Shown: piece by piece, positions 10,745 through 20,434 of the stretch
Layout: the number at the start of each line of letters is the position of its first letter
Position numbering within the stretch: the stretch's first letter is position 1
Source of the DNA: Symbiodinium natans
Taxonomy: Eukaryota > Sar > Dinophyceae > Suessiales > Symbiodiniaceae
Assembly (NCBI GenBank): GCA_905221605.1
Contig: CAJNDS010002110.1
Coordinates: forward strand, 600,001-650,000
Direction of reading: 5' to 3'
DNA length: 50,000 bases
Program-made: the position numbers and the translations under genes
Notes under the pieces: model-generated
The model's database searches: none
What the model saw: only the letters and a program-made list of their open reading frames with translations
What the model was told of the DNA's origin: nothing

Positions 10745-10815
10745 ACCCACTGAAACAGGGAAGAGGTGCAAGTCGAGGACGAAGGAGGCCACCACGATGT
10801 TGTGAACATCGCCGG
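10745..10815. CDS. Coding-like module, plus reading favoured
   Basis: On plus, GAG|GTG begins VQVEDEGGHHDVVNIAGALS followed by Leu and TGA. On minus it is open as APAMFTTSWWPPSSSTC. It holds a short palindrome, GATGTTGTGAACATC. Together with 10327-10425 it might be part of a plus-strand gene. Confidence 0.3.
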
Positions 10816-11099
10816 CGCCTTATCTCTGTGAGGTTGCAGGGGTTTAGGGTTTAGGGTGTAGGGTGTAGGGTGTAGGGAGTAGGGTTTGGGGTCTAGGGTT
10901 TAGGGTTTAGGGTTTAAGGTTTAGGGCTTAGGGGCTAGGGTTTAAGGTTTAGGGCAAGTTTAGACGTCTAGGGTTCTTGGGCCATTTCAGATTCCCCCAA
11001 AGCACCGTCCCAGCCCTGGAGCTATAAACGCAAAGACCCAATGGAAATCTCTACCACGCTCAGTCGCTTACACAACCTCTGACCTCTATGCATATTGCC

Positions 11100-11490
11100 T
11101 AAGCTGTCTATGCCCAAACCGTAAACCCTAAACCCTAAACTCCCCAAACCCTAAACCCTAAAACCCAAACCCCAAACCCCAAACTCTAAACCCTAAACTC
11201 CCCAAAAAAACCTAAACCCCTAAACCCTGAACCCTAAACCCTAAACCCCAAACCCTAAACTCCCTAAACCCTAAACTCCCCAAAACCTAAACTCCCAAAA
11301 ACCTAAACCCTAAACCCAAAACTTTGAACTCCCTAAACCCTAAACCCTAAACCCTAAACCCAAAACCCTGAACTCCCCAAACCCTAAACCCTAAACTCCC
11401 CCAAACCTAAACTCCCTAAACCCTAAACCCTAAACCCTAAACCCCAAACCCCAAACCCTAAACCCTAAACCCCAAACCCTAAGCCCCACC
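11100..11490. repeat. Degenerate CCCTAAA array with AACTCCC variants
   Basis: About 390 bp of units of seven to nine bases with many AACTCCCC and AACCCC variants. It is older-looking than the pure blocks. It abuts the exon at 11498. Confidence 0.85.
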
Positions 11491-11497
11491 AGGGCGC

Positions 11498-11556
11498 CTG
11501 AGCGGAGGGCCGACTCCAAGTCGCTGGACACGGCGTCTCTCAGGGCAATGTCTTGC
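11498..11556 (-). CDS. Exon, unidentified protein
   Basis: Minus strand CAAG|G acceptor; codons read QDIALRDAVSSDLESALRS; donor TCAG|GC. It is 59 bp: one base, 19 codons, one base. It has an amphipathic, acidic helix-like composition. Telomeric arrays lie tightly on both sides (11100-11490 and 11568-11820), so both neighbouring introns are made of telomere repeat. Confidence 0.6.
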
Positions 11557-11567
11557 CTTGGGCTGGG

Positions 11568-11960
11568 TTTAGGGTTTAGGGTTTAGGGTTTAGGGTTTAG
11601 GGTTTAGGGTTTAGGGTTTAGGGTTTAGGGGTTAGGGGTTAGGGGTTTAGGGTTTAGGGTTTGAGGGTTTAGGTTCAGGGTTTAGGGTTTAGGGCTTAGG
11701 GTTTCGGGTTTCGGGTTTCGGGTTTTAGGGTTTTAGGGTTTAGGTTCAGGGTTTAGGGTTTAGGGTTCAGGGTTCAGGGCTTCGGGTGGTTTGTTTAGGG
11801 TTTACGGTTTGGGGTTCAGGGCAAAACCGCAACTCCTAGCCCTGCCGTTTGCCCGACGAGTAGAACATGGCAGCGTCATGGGACTTACGAACTGGGTCTA
11901 GGGTTGAGGGTTTAGGGTTTTAGGGCTTAGGGTTTAGGGGTTTTAGGGTTTAGGCTTAGG
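11568..11960. repeat. TTTAGGG array with TTCGGGT and TTCAGGG variants
   Basis: Pure units to about 11630, then progressively mixed variants. A 75-bp unique island at 11820-11890 has no supportable exon. Confidence 0.8.
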
Positions 11961-12093
11961 GTTTCATACAATGCCCCCGCATATGAGGCCCCATAAAGGT
12001 TGACGCTACAGCCTAACGCCTAAATCCTCAAGGTTATCCCTAACACCCTGAACCCTACACCCTTCTGCAGAGAATCCAACGCCCTTTATTTCA

Positions 12094-12210
12094 GGAATAT
12101 TCCTTAAGTCTTCAACAACACAAGGAGCCCTCTTATACTTTAAGGAATATTCCTTAAGTCTTCAAACAATATAAGGAGCCCTCTTATACTTTAAGGAATC
12201 TTCCTTAATT
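12094..12210. repeat. Tandem repeat, 50-51 bp unit
   Basis: GGAATATTCCTTAAG starts at 12094 and 12144, with a variant at 12195, separated by TCTTCAA, AAGGAGCCCTCTTATACTT. The palindromic core resembles the interior of family F3 hairpins (37674, 44555), so this may be a decayed, tandemly amplified F3 relative. Confidence 0.65.
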
Positions 12211-12671
12211 AAGGGGTATTGGAGTCGCTGAGCCGGGAGATCTGACGAAAACCCCTAAACCCTAAACCCTAAACCCTAAACCCTAAACCCAATTTCTGCT
12301 GGCTAGTGTAAGAACGTGCGCAAGTCGGGAATTGGGCTCGGGCCCGACTTTCAAGGGCCTCAGGGTTTTCAGTCAGGGCAGGGCCTAGGTGTGGGGTTGA
12401 GGGCTTAGGGCTTAGGGCTTAGGGCTTAGGGTTTAGGGTTTAGGGTTTAGGGTACTGAGGGCTTAGGGCTTAGGGTTTGCGGAGTTGTGGTTTGGCATCT
12501 ACGGTTCGGAGTGTCGGGTCCTCTTCAACACCCCTCTTTTCACTCTCGCCGATGGACCGGAAAATCCACACGACCAAGCAACAATACCACCCTCAACCTA
12601 AGCCCTATGGACTCAGGCCCTAAACCCTAAACCCTAAACCCTCAACCCTAAACCCTCAACCCTAAACCCCA

Positions 12672-12765
12672 TCCCTCTCACGCTCGAGGCACTCTCCCGG
12701 CTCCTCCTCCAGCAGCTTGGACGCGGCGTCCTCGCGCTGGCTCTTTCCGGAAGTCGTTCGAGGAT
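12672..12765 (-). CDS. Coding-like module, unidentified
   Basis: Minus frame reads TTSGKSQREDAASKLLEEEP then GECLERERDG, charged and helix-like. The plus frame is open too but reads as a Leu-rich string without splice consensus. Telomeric arrays bound both ends. Exact edges not resolved. Confidence 0.4.
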
Positions 12766-13059
12766 GGGGTTTAGGGTTTAGGGTTTAGGGTTTAGGGTTT
12801 AGGGTTTAGGGTTTAGGGTTTAGGGTTTAGGGTTTAGGGTCTAAGACTGGGAGCGTTTGAAAGCCCCAAAACCTTGCTGTTCCTCAACCTCCAGAAGGAT
12901 CTCCGAAGGCTTTGCATGAGCATCAAATTATGGGCTTCGGGTGCATGTAGTTCACTTCACTAATTAGGCCCTCTTTCGACCCTAAACCCTAAACCCATCT
13001 TAGGTTTAACTCATTAGGGTTTAGGGTTTAGGGTTTAGGGTCCGCCGACCCTGGCGGCG

Positions 13060-13300
13060 TGTTGGATGGGAAAAGGAGGTGAAAACCTCCCTCTTTCCCT
13101 CCTTACCCCCCCAAAACGCGGGGGGGGGGGGGTAGGGGGGGGTACCCCGCCAGCTTTTCTGTGGAGGAACAGGCTGGACCATAGGCGTTTTGGCACATGG
13201 CATAGGGGCTCTTTTGGAAAAAACCCCTCTTACCCCCCCACCCCCCCCCCCAACCCCCCCACCCCGCCCCCCCCCCCCAAACAAAAAACAAAATCACCAA
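13060..13300. repeat. G- and C-homopolymer region
   Basis: G runs at 13119-13142 and C runs at 13234-13278 oppose each other around a 90-bp unique core, so the transcript could fold back. Pro- or Gly-rich ORFs here follow from the homopolymers. Confidence 0.6.
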
Positions 13301-13387
13301 ACCCCAAACCTTAAACTTGTTCTCCTGCGAAATCGTCGACTTGAGCCGGAGGCTCTTAAATTTAGGGCTTAGGGTTTAGAACTTCCG

Positions 13388-13462
13388 GGTTCCGGGTTCC
13401 CCTTTTTCGAGCCCGTGCCGAGGCCGAGGCGTGTGACGTGAAAGTGCTTGCACTGCCCGGGT
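13388..13462 (-). CDS. Coding-like module, unidentified
   Basis: Minus frame CKHFHVTRLGLGTGSKKG follows a GGGCAG acceptor-like site. Immediately beyond on the high side are degenerate CCCTATAA units and then a long TTTAGGG block (13521-13632). Donor not resolved. Confidence 0.35.
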
Positions 13463-13520
13463 GCAGGGTTCCCCTAAACCCTATAAACCCTATAAGCCCT
13501 AAAACCCTAAACCCTGGAAC

Positions 13521-14180
13521 AGGGTTTAGGGTTTAGGGTTTAGGGTTTAGGGTTTAGGGTTTAGGGTTTAGGGTTTAGGGTTTAGGGTTTAGGGTTTAGG
13601 GTTTAGGGTCTAGGGTTTAGGGTTTAGGGCCTAAAACCCCAAACCCTGTTCAGGGTTTGGGGCTTAGGGGGGCTCCGCGAAGATCTTCCAAAACCCTGGA
13701 TAGTTCATCTATCTCCTGGGGCTGCAAAACCACCCCCATGCCGCCCGAAAGGGTTCTAATTTAAGGTGTGTGCTATACTGGCACCTCTAACACTGGGGTT
13801 TAGGGTTAGGGTTTAGGGTTTAGGGTTGAGGGCTTAGGGCTTAGGGTTTCGGGTTTAGGGGTAGGGCATGATTTCAAATGGGCGGGTTGTGAGGATCTCC
13901 TGGCCCCTGCCCTGAAGCCTAGGGTTTGGGGTTTAGGGTTTAGGGTTTAGGGTTTAGGGTTTAGGGTTTAGGGTTTAGGGTTTAGGGTTTAGGGATCGGG
14001 GCTGTCCCGGAGATGGAGGGGCGCTGCATCCAGAAGCCGAGCCGGCAGGCTTGCATTTCGAGCCTGGGTGCATGGGGAAGGGGGGGGGAGGGGGGTTAGG
14101 GTTTAGGGTTTAGGGTTTAGGGTTTAGGGTTAGGGTTTAGGGTTTAGGGTTTAGGGGTTAGGGGTTAGGGGTTAGGGTTT
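13521..14180. repeat. TTTAGGG arrays separated by short coding-like islands
   Basis: Arrays at 13521-13632, 13795-13870, 13920-13995 and 14095-14195. The islands read EILTTRPFEIMPYP (about 13870-13905) and LEMQACRLGFWMQRPSIS (about 14000-14070) on minus. The second follows a CCCAG|G acceptor. Both islands are probable small exons, too poorly bounded to list separately. Confidence 0.5.
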
Positions 14181-14701
14181 AGGGTTTAGGGTGTGCATGC
14201 GAGGTCGCGCGCTCGGGCGTGACACGCCCCGGGCCGCGCGCTCGCGTTGCCTGTAAACGCACCCCGGCCACCCGAACTATTGTCAATTAGGGTTTAGGGT
14301 TTAGGGTTTAGGCTTTAGGGTTTAGGGTTTAGGGTTCACCCCCCAACCCCCCTCAAGGGGGCTTTCACTTCCCCCAGGAAGCGTCGCATCTCACGGTTTA
14401 GGGTTTAGGGCTAGGGTTTACAAGCTTAAGCCCACCTCTCGTTGTGGGTTTTGGGGTTTTTGGGGTCGAGGGTCAGGGAATCCCGGGTCCCTCAAAAAGA
14501 AGCCCCCTAAACCCTAAACCCTAAACCCTAAACCTTAACTCTGAACCCTAAACCCTAAACCCTAGACCATGGTAAACTGCTGCCAAAGAATTCAGGAGTT
14601 GGATGGTATGACTTGGTCGTGGATTTCGACTGCTGCATCCTAAACCCTAAACCCTAAACCCTAAACCCTAAACCCTAAACCCTAAACCCTAAACCCTAAA
14701 C

Positions 14702-14786
14702 CATGGAGAGAGCCATGGCAGGGCCCCATGCGAACGGTGCTGTGAAGTTGGCCACCAAACGGTTCTCAGGGTCGCAATGAACATGA
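14702..14786 (-). CDS. Exon, unidentified protein
   Basis: Minus frame of 28 codons starting HVHCDPENRLVANF and continuing TAPFAWGPAMALSM. The donor is the first telomeric unit itself: ATG|GTTTAGGG. The acceptor is AG|T, not the usual AG|G. It is 85 bp: one base plus 28 codons. Confidence 0.5.
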
Positions 14787-14901
14787 CTGGTACGACCCAC
14801 AGAAGAGTAGGCGAGAACAGCCGAGATGCAAGGAACCCTGAACCCTAAACCCCTAACCCCTAAACCCTAAACCCTAAACCCCAAAAAAAAGAGCTTAGGA
14901 C

Positions 14902-14951
14902 CCGCAGATGTAGGGGCTAAACACCCACCAGTTCACGGCTTCCCAGGAGGC
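14902..14951 (-). CDS. Exon, unidentified protein
   Basis: Minus strand CCGAG|G acceptor, then ASWEAVNWWVFSPYIC and a GG|GT donor; 16 codons plus two bases. Its aromatic-rich character fits a membrane-interfacial segment. It lies just upstream, in the minus direction, of the 14702 exon. Confidence 0.5.
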
Positions 14952-15092
14952 CTCGGCACCAACACCCCCGGAACCTAAATCTTGAACCCTGAACCCTGAA
15001 CCCTGAACCCTAAACCCTAAACCCTAAACCCTAAACCCTAAACCCTAAACCCTGAACCCTGAACTCTGAACCCTGAGCCCCGGCCCTCCAGC

Positions 15093-15152
15093 CTGCAAGG
15101 GGAAGTGGCCCAGCGTGACCCCGCAGTACTCGGCGAGAAACTTCACGAGCTC
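15093..15152 (-). CDS. Exon, unidentified protein
   Basis: Acceptor AAGAG|G, exactly 20 codons reading ELVKFLAEYCGVTLGHFPLQ, donor CAG|GC. Both splice sites fit the dinoflagellate AG|G / AG|GC pattern, so this is one of the cleanest exons in the window. Function not recognised. Confidence 0.65.
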
Positions 15153-15240
15153 CTCTTCTGGAGGTTGGGGTTTAGGGTTTAGGGCTAGGGTTTAGGGTTT
15201 AGGGCTAGGGTTTAGGGTTTAGGGCTAGGGTTTTGGGGTG

Positions 15241-15340
15241 CTCAGGGTCCAGGCGCTTGTGTCTTGCAAGTGGAAAGCTGGCTTTGTCCAACACTCGGGC
15301 GCGTCGTGTGTCTGCGTTTGCGAGGGATGCAGGGGCTTTG
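15241..15340 (-). CDS. Coding-like module, unidentified
   Basis: Minus frame NADTRRARVLDKASFPLARH, uninterrupted. Lies between TTTAGGG arrays; the edges are approximate. Confidence 0.35.
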
Positions 15341-15349
15341 AGGGTTTAG

Positions 15350-16060
15350 GGCTCGGGTTTAGGGTTTAGGGTTTAGGGTTTAGGGTTTAGGGTTTAGGGT
15401 TTAGGGTTTAGGGTTTAGGGTTTAGGGTTTAGGGTTTAGGGTTGAGGGTTGAGGGTTGAGGGTTGAGGGGTGGAGGGTGGAGGGTGGAGGGTGGAGGGTG
15501 GAGGGTTGAGGGTTTAGGTTTTAGGGTTTAGGGTTAGGGTTTAAGCTGCTAGGCTGTACCTCAAATCCCCAGAAATGCAAATCCGACAGGGGCTGCCTAA
15601 AAATTTACTGGCTTTTCCTAAGCCATCAGGAATCGTTTTACTGGTCCCTCAACCCTAAACCCCAAACCGTAAACCCTAAACCCTAAACATAGGGCATGTC
15701 AACCTCAGCCTAAATCCTCAAGTCTACGAAGAAGAACTCGCGAGTGGCCGGAGCTCCGGATTGCACCTAACCCTAAACCCTAAACCCTAAACCCTAAACT
15801 CCTAAACCCTATACCCTAAACCCTAAACCCTATACCCTAAACCCTAAACCCTAAACCCTAAACCCTAGACCCTAAACCCAACCCTACACCCTACACCCTA
15901 CACCCTACACCCTACACCCTACACCCTACACCCTAAACCCTAAACCCTAAACCCTAAACCCTAAACCCTAAACCCTAAACCCTAAACCCTAAACCCTAAA
16001 CCCTAAACCCTAAACCCTAAACCCTAAACCCTAAACCCTAACCCTAAACCCTAAACCCTA
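15350..16060. repeat. Telomeric blocks with GGGTTGA and GGGTGGA sub-arrays
   Basis: TTTAGGG from 15355 passes at 15440 into GGGTTGA and then GGGTGGA repeats (15465-15510): a local seven-base satellite evolving out of the telomeric unit. From 15770 to 16060 is a long CCCTAAA block with CCCTACA sub-array (15885-15932). A 90-bp island lies at 15550-15650. Confidence 0.85.
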
Positions 16061-16065
16061 ACCCT

Positions 16066-16158
16066 CCGTGACACTAGTCCCGCTTCGTCAGGGGGGTCAT
16101 GGACAAACCAGCTATGACAACGGCACCCAGCCAGCTTCATCAGCCAGGCCCCAGTGAA
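16066..16158 (-). CDS. Probable exon, unidentified protein
   Basis: Minus frame FTGAWLMKLAGCRCHSWFVH then DPPDEAGLVSR. The composition is convincingly protein-like (hydrophobic start, acidic turn). Splice sites are not resolved. Confidence 0.45.
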
Positions 16159-16308
16159 CAGGGTTTAAGGGTTCAGGGGTTTAGGGGTTTAGGGGCCCTT
16201 TTAAGCTTTTGGCCCTAAACCCTAAACCCTAAACCCTAAACCCTAAACCCTAAACCCCCTGAACCCTAAACCGTTAAACCCTAAACCCTAAACCCATACT
16301 CCACAGTC

Positions 16309-16410
16309 CTGCAACGCCACGCCCAGGGACCCAGCCGCCGACAGAAGGGGGGGCGCAGCGCAGCGCGTTGTGCAGAGCGCGGCCGGGGCGGTGGCCAGGA
16401 CCGCGTGTGC
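16309..16410 (-). CDS. Exon with GA donor, unidentified protein
   Basis: Acceptor TTCAG|GC; 34 codons beginning AHAVLATAPAALC and ending AAGSLGVALQ; donor CAG|GA. Length 102 bp, phase 0 at both ends. It is Ala/Leu-rich and could be membrane-embedded. The GA donor is non-canonical for most eukaryotes but known in dinoflagellates. Confidence 0.6.
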
Positions 16411-16563
16411 CTGAAGGGTTTGTAGGGTTCGTAGGGTTTGAGGGCTTCTGGGCTTCAAGCTTGAGAGGGGAACGATTTAGGGTTTAGGGTTTAGGGCTAT
16501 TGGTAGCCATATTGTAATAACCCGGGAAGCCCCTGAAACCCCCACACCCCCAAAGCCCCTACA

Positions 16564-16677
16564 GTTGGGATGTCCACCCTTATACTAATAGCTCCCTCAT
16601 AGGGATTATAAAGGGAGGGGGGGGTACGAGAATCCCTATTAAGGACTCTTAGTCCCGGGGAGGACTAACATCCCAAC
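16564..16677. mobile_element. Hairpin element, family F1, copy 3
   Basis: Ends GTTGGGATG and CATCCCAAC form the outermost arms. Inside, ACTAATAGCTCCCTCATAGGG pairs with CCCTATTAAGGACTCTTAGT. The full length is preserved. Confidence 0.8.
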
Positions 16678-16714
16678 CCTACAGCTTCAACTCTAAGCTC
16701 CCTGAAAAAAAAAC

Positions 16715-16858
16715 ACGGTTTAGGGTTTAGGGTTCAGGGTTCAGGGTTTAGGGTTTAGGGTTCAGGGTTCAGGGTTCAGGGTTCAGGGTTCAGGGTTCAG
16801 GGTTTAGGGTTTAGGGTTTAGGGTTTAGGGTTTAGGGTTTAGGGTTTAGGGTTTAAGT
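16715..16858. repeat. TTTAGGG / TTCAGGG mixed array
   Basis: Blocks of TTCAGGG variants (16765-16803) lie within otherwise pure TTTAGGG, a sign of local unit homogenisation. Confidence 0.85.
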
Positions 16859-17029
16859 CTGACGAGGGGTTCCGAACCTGCTGGCGGTCGCGAGACCCCC
16901 GAAATCAGCAGCACCCGGGCCCCTACGCTATCAAGAGTTTATGGGTTTTTGGGTTTAGAGTTTCGGGTTTAGGGATTGGGATTATCCCCCTTACCACGGC
17001 GGGTTTCGGCTTTAGGGTTCAGCAAACAG

Positions 17030-17420
17030 GCTTAGGGGCATCATATTAGCTCTCGTGCTGGCATGGATATCGAAAGAACACAACCAACACCAACACCTAG
17101 TTCATTTATGGTAACAGACTTATTCTCTGAGGGGCCCATGTGGGGCTAAAAGCAGAAGCTGTCGTCGCCTCATTCTGCAAGCATGGACTCCTATACCCCA
17201 AAACCCAACCTGTTCCCAACATACGCCTTAGGGTTGAGGGCTTCGACCGAGGGAGCCACGACCCCTTAGTTTGGGAGCACAGAACAAGGCTTGACCCTTA
17301 CACCTGAAACCCTGAAACCCTGAAACCCTAAACCCTTCAGGTCCTTAAATCCTAAGCCCTAAGCCCTAAGCCCTAAACCCTAAACCCTACAGGCCCGTTG
17401 CACCTACTGGCGCTTCAGAT
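17030..17420. other. Unassigned unique stretch
   Basis: About 390 bp with few telomeric units. No exon with acceptable splice sites found on either strand. An F2 left arm (GAGGGTAGTTACATGGTCCC) follows at 17425 without a matching right arm. Confidence 0.35.
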
Positions 17421-18099
17421 TCTGAGGGTAGTTACATGGTCCCTTCATGTGAGCCGTTGATTGGCTGAATGATCCCAGCTTCTCATTCCGTTTCTGGACA
17501 TACCCTTGAAAGAAATTAAGGGGAATTAAGGTTTGGGGTTTCGGATTTAGGATTTACGGTTTAGGGGCCCTAAATTCACGGTGAGCTGACTGCTTTGGGG
17601 CAAAGTCCTTCCTGACTTCTCCTAAACCCTAAACCCTAAATCCTAAATCCTAAACCCTAACCCTAAACCCTAACCCCCTTTATAAGTTAAGGGGGTACGG
17701 GTTTGGGATGTGTGGAATTGGTTCAGCTCTTGTTTCGGTCTGCCAGAGTTTGGGGGTTTAAGGACCGGCAAACCGAAAGCCTGAGGAAGGTTTAGGGTTG
17801 GGGGTTTAGGGTTTTAGGGTTTAGTGTTTAGGGTTTATAGGGCTTCGGGCCCTAAACGCAAGAACCAAGCAACTGGAACCAGGCTTGGCCCTAAACCCGA
17901 AACCCTAAACCCTAAACCCTAAACCCTAAACCCTAAACCCCCAACCCTAAACCCCAGACCCCAAGCCCGGAAGGACTTTGATCCCCACAGCGCATGGAAA
18001 GTCGGAAAAGAGAATCGAGAGAGTCCAGAGCCGCACTGTGGACACGGCAAGTCAACAACTGCCTCTTTAGGGTTTAGGGTTTAGGGTTTAGGGTTTAGG

Positions 18100-18170
18100 G
18101 GGCTTCGGGAATCTGATTCTGATCTCGCAAACAATCTCTGCCTGATGCGACATCATCATACTCTCAGGGC
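18100..18170 (-). CDS. Exon, unidentified protein
   Basis: Acceptor CCGAAG|GC on minus; then PESMMMSHQAEIVCEIRIRF and PKPP before CCCTAAA units take over. The donor is unclear. Confidence 0.45.
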
Positions 18171-18425
18171 CTTCGGAAGTTTCACTTGTCGAAGAGCCCG
18201 GATTAGACAAAAAAAAAAAAAACGCAAGAAGCCTTTTTAAGCTTGTCGGTGGTGACCTTGCAGCGCCCACTTCTCAGAAGCACGGCGGCAGCGACGTGAC
18301 GACTTAAAAATGGTGCGATGTCCCATAGCCGCAAGAGAGAACCCTAAACCGGAACCCTAAACTTTTCTCTGATGGCACTGCCCACTGGGCACGCTGAACC
18401 CGCGGGACACTTCTTTCTCTCTATA

Positions 18426-18537
18426 GGGGAGGGGGCTTCAAGGAGGGTATGTCACCCAAGGTACCCTAATAACCTAATACTCCCCACTACTCCCATAGGT
18501 ACCTACCCCCCTTGAAACCCCCTCCCTTAAGAACCCA
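18426..18537. mobile_element. Hairpin element, separate family
   Basis: GGGGAGGGGGCTTCAAGGAGG at the left pairs with CCCCCTTGAAACCCCCTCCC at the right across a 70-bp loop containing TAACCTAATACTCCCC. It directly precedes F1 copy 4. Confidence 0.65.
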
Positions 18538-18541
18538 AAAA

Positions 18542-18662
18542 TTGGGATGCTTCCCCTTATACGGACAGTCCTTCCTAGGGATTTAGAAAAAAAATAATGG
18601 TACCCCCCCCCCCCTATTGTAATCCCTACTAAGGACTGTTAGTATAAGGGGGAACATCCCAA
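18542..18662. mobile_element. Hairpin element, family F1, copy 4
   Basis: TTGGGATGCTTCCCCTTATA and its partner TATAAGGGGGAACATCCCAA form the outer stem; CAGTCCTTCCTAGGG and CTACTAAGGACTG the inner one. This is the best preserved F1 copy. Confidence 0.85.
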
Positions 18663-18681
18663 ACCCTAAAATGTTCTACGA

Positions 18682-18800
18682 GAACGCCTCAGACGCTTTC
18701 AGCCCTGGAAAACCCATCGGTCTTGTTTGGAGCGGACCAACTGGGAAGGCTTCCATCCTCCACTGGTTCATGGCATGCAGGCACTTGAGTCCGTCCCTGG
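18682..18800 (-). CDS. Coding-like module, unidentified
   Basis: Minus, after CCAG|GG: TQVPACHEPVEDGSLPSWSA then PNKTDGFSRAESV, with a TGA following or a splice at TCCAG|GG. Edges approximate. Confidence 0.4.
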
Positions 18801-18996
18801 AATTCCTAAACCCTAAACCCTAAACCCGAAACCCTAAACCCTAAACCCTAAACCCTACACCCTACGTAAACCCTAAACCCTAAACCCCAACCCTAAACCC
18901 TGAACCCTGAACCCTAAACCTGTAAACCCTAAACCCTGACCTTACGCCTTTGGAGACTGTTAAACCTAAATAACCTCACCAACCCAAGAAACTCAC

Positions 18997-19033
18997 AGAG
19001 TTCCCCCGTAGCGTCCAGCATGCTATGGGGATC
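18997..19033 (-). CDS. Micro-exon, unidentified
   Basis: Strong pyrimidine tract and CCCAAAG|G acceptor on minus; DPHSMLDATGEL; donor CTCT|GTGAGT, close to the general eukaryotic consensus. 37 bp: 12 codons plus one base. Confidence 0.5.
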
Positions 19034-19184
19034 CTTTGGGATGACACAGGAAATGACGAGGGTTTAGGGTTTAGGGCTTAGGGTTTAGGGTTTGGGGTTT
19101 AGGGTCAGCAATCCCCCCCCAAAAAAAATAAAGTCATAAAACCCTAAACCCTAAACCCTAAAGGTTACCTACTCTACTACTAAC

Positions 19185-19260
19185 CCGCCCCCACCCAAAA
19201 AAAAAGAGGCCAGATCATAAAAGGAAGCATCGTTTCTTTGTCTTCTGGCGGCGGGGTTCT
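19185..19260 (-). CDS. Probable exon, hydrophobic segment
   Basis: Minus, after GCTTCAG: TPPPEDKETMLPFMIWPLFF followed by Trp. The intron just upstream contains the F4 hairpin. Could begin a membrane helix. The start is a non-standard AG|A. Confidence 0.4.
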
Positions 19261-19278
19261 GAAGCAAATCGTAGGGTA

Positions 19279-19389
19279 CATATGGGTGGCTGTCAAAATT
19301 ATGATCCCTTTTGGGGTACCGTTAGTATTCGATGCCGTATTATAATAGGGATCCAAAAAGGGACCATAATTTTGACAACCACCCATATG
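19279..19389. mobile_element. Hairpin element, family F4, uninterrupted copy
   Basis: Termini CATATGGGTGGCTGTCAAAA and TTTTGACAACCACCCATATG are near-perfect inverted repeats; inner arms ATGATCCCTTTT and AAAAAGGGACCAT. The intact reference for the interrupted copy at 43779. Confidence 0.9.
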
Positions 19390-19439
19390 GTTTAGTGTTT
19401 AGGTTGGGGTATCTAGATTTTGACTCCCACAACGGATAG

Positions 19440-19640
19440 CTAGCTGCCGGGTGGGGACGATCGAAATAGGCACCTCCCCCAAGAAGGTGTTGCCCTGAAA
19501 ATGCCCCCCCCCCCCCCCCCCCCCCCCCCCCACCCCCCCCCCCCCCCCCCCACCCCCCCCCCCACCCCCCCCCCCCCCCCCCCCCCCCCTTAAAAAAAAA
19601 AAAAAAAAAAAAAAACGTGCCAAAGGGCACCTCCCCAAAC
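19440..19640. repeat. Poly-C tract followed by poly-A tract
   Basis: About 85 C with a few A interruptions (19503-19588), then about 26 A (19592-19615). The motif GGCACCTCCCC occurs on both sides (19469 and 19627). Collapsed or slipped sequencing is possible. Confidence 0.75.
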
Positions 19641-19689
19641 CCTAAACCCTAAACCCTAAACCCTAAACCCTAAACCCTTGGGTAGTCTT

Positions 19690-19772
19690 GGGGTAGACCA
19701 GCCTCCTCGCACACGGAGGGCTTGCATGGCGTCGCGGGTTGCAAGGCCATCTGGTGATTCGGCTGCGACATC
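19690..19772 (-). CDS. Probable exon, unidentified
   Basis: Minus frame MSQPNHQMALQPATPCKPSV then CEEAGLPQDYPR, uninterrupted, ending in telomeric CCCTAAA units on the low side. Splice sites not resolved. Confidence 0.45.
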
Positions 19773-20110
19773 CCAGGGGACTCCTCCTTAGTCCCAACTG
19801 TCCATGACCGTGATTTGAGTATATATGGTAATGGGAGTTTATCTCAGGGGGGGTTGGGGGGGGGGGGGGGGCGTTGCTTGGCGTGGGTTTTTGTTGTCAC
19901 AGTTTTATGTGAAGGTTCAGTTTCTGGGGATCCCATGGTTACTGGAGGGATGTCGTGTAGTCACTGGGGCTCTTACAGTTGCGTGGTTCGTGCGCAGGCT
20001 AGACCTGTTTCTCCTCGCTCCATCATGAAAGCACAACTTACTTGCATCCCCTTAAGACCCTACGCCCTGTTTGAACCCGAGCTCGACGCCCTAAACCCTA
20101 AACCCTAAAC

Positions 20111-20175
20111 CCTCCAATAGCCATGACTTGCTGCATGGCTGAGGCTCCTGGGACGACTGCCCCGTTGGCTCGAAC
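20111..20175 (-). CDS. Exon spliced into a telomeric array
   Basis: Acceptor CTCAG|G; VRANGAVVPGASAMQQVMAI then Gly; the donor is GG|GTTTAGGG, the first telomeric unit. 21 codons plus two bases. The product is not identified. Confidence 0.6.
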
Positions 20176-20194
20176 CTGAGCGACTGCAAGGTTT

Positions 20195-20305
20195 AGGGTT
20201 TAGGGTTTAGGGTTTAGGGTTTAGGGTTTAGGGTTTAGGGTTTAGGGTTTAGGGTTTAGGGTTTGGGGTTTGGGGTTTGGGGTTTAGGGTTTAGGGCGAT
20301 TTAAA
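20195..20305. repeat. TTTAGGG array
   Basis: About 14 units, the last three TTTGGGG variants. Confidence 0.9.
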
Positions 20306-20334
20306 GGTTTAGGGCTTAATTGCGGTTTGGGGTT

Positions 20335-20391
20335 CAGCCCAAATCTTTCATCCCACAGAACAGACACAAGCCTGTGCACAAGCAGCTGAGC
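20335..20391 (-). CDS. Probable exon, unidentified
   Basis: Acceptor GACAG|GC; AQLLVHRLVSVLWDERFGL. The donor is not resolved, so the low edge is approximate. Fits a helical domain. Confidence 0.45.
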
Positions 20392-20434
20392 CTGTCGGCC
20401 CGAAAACCGGTACTTCTCCCCTAAACCCTAAACC

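Noticed and set aside
19340-19638. Gly-rich minus ORFs
   Set aside because: Encoded by the poly-C/poly-A tract.
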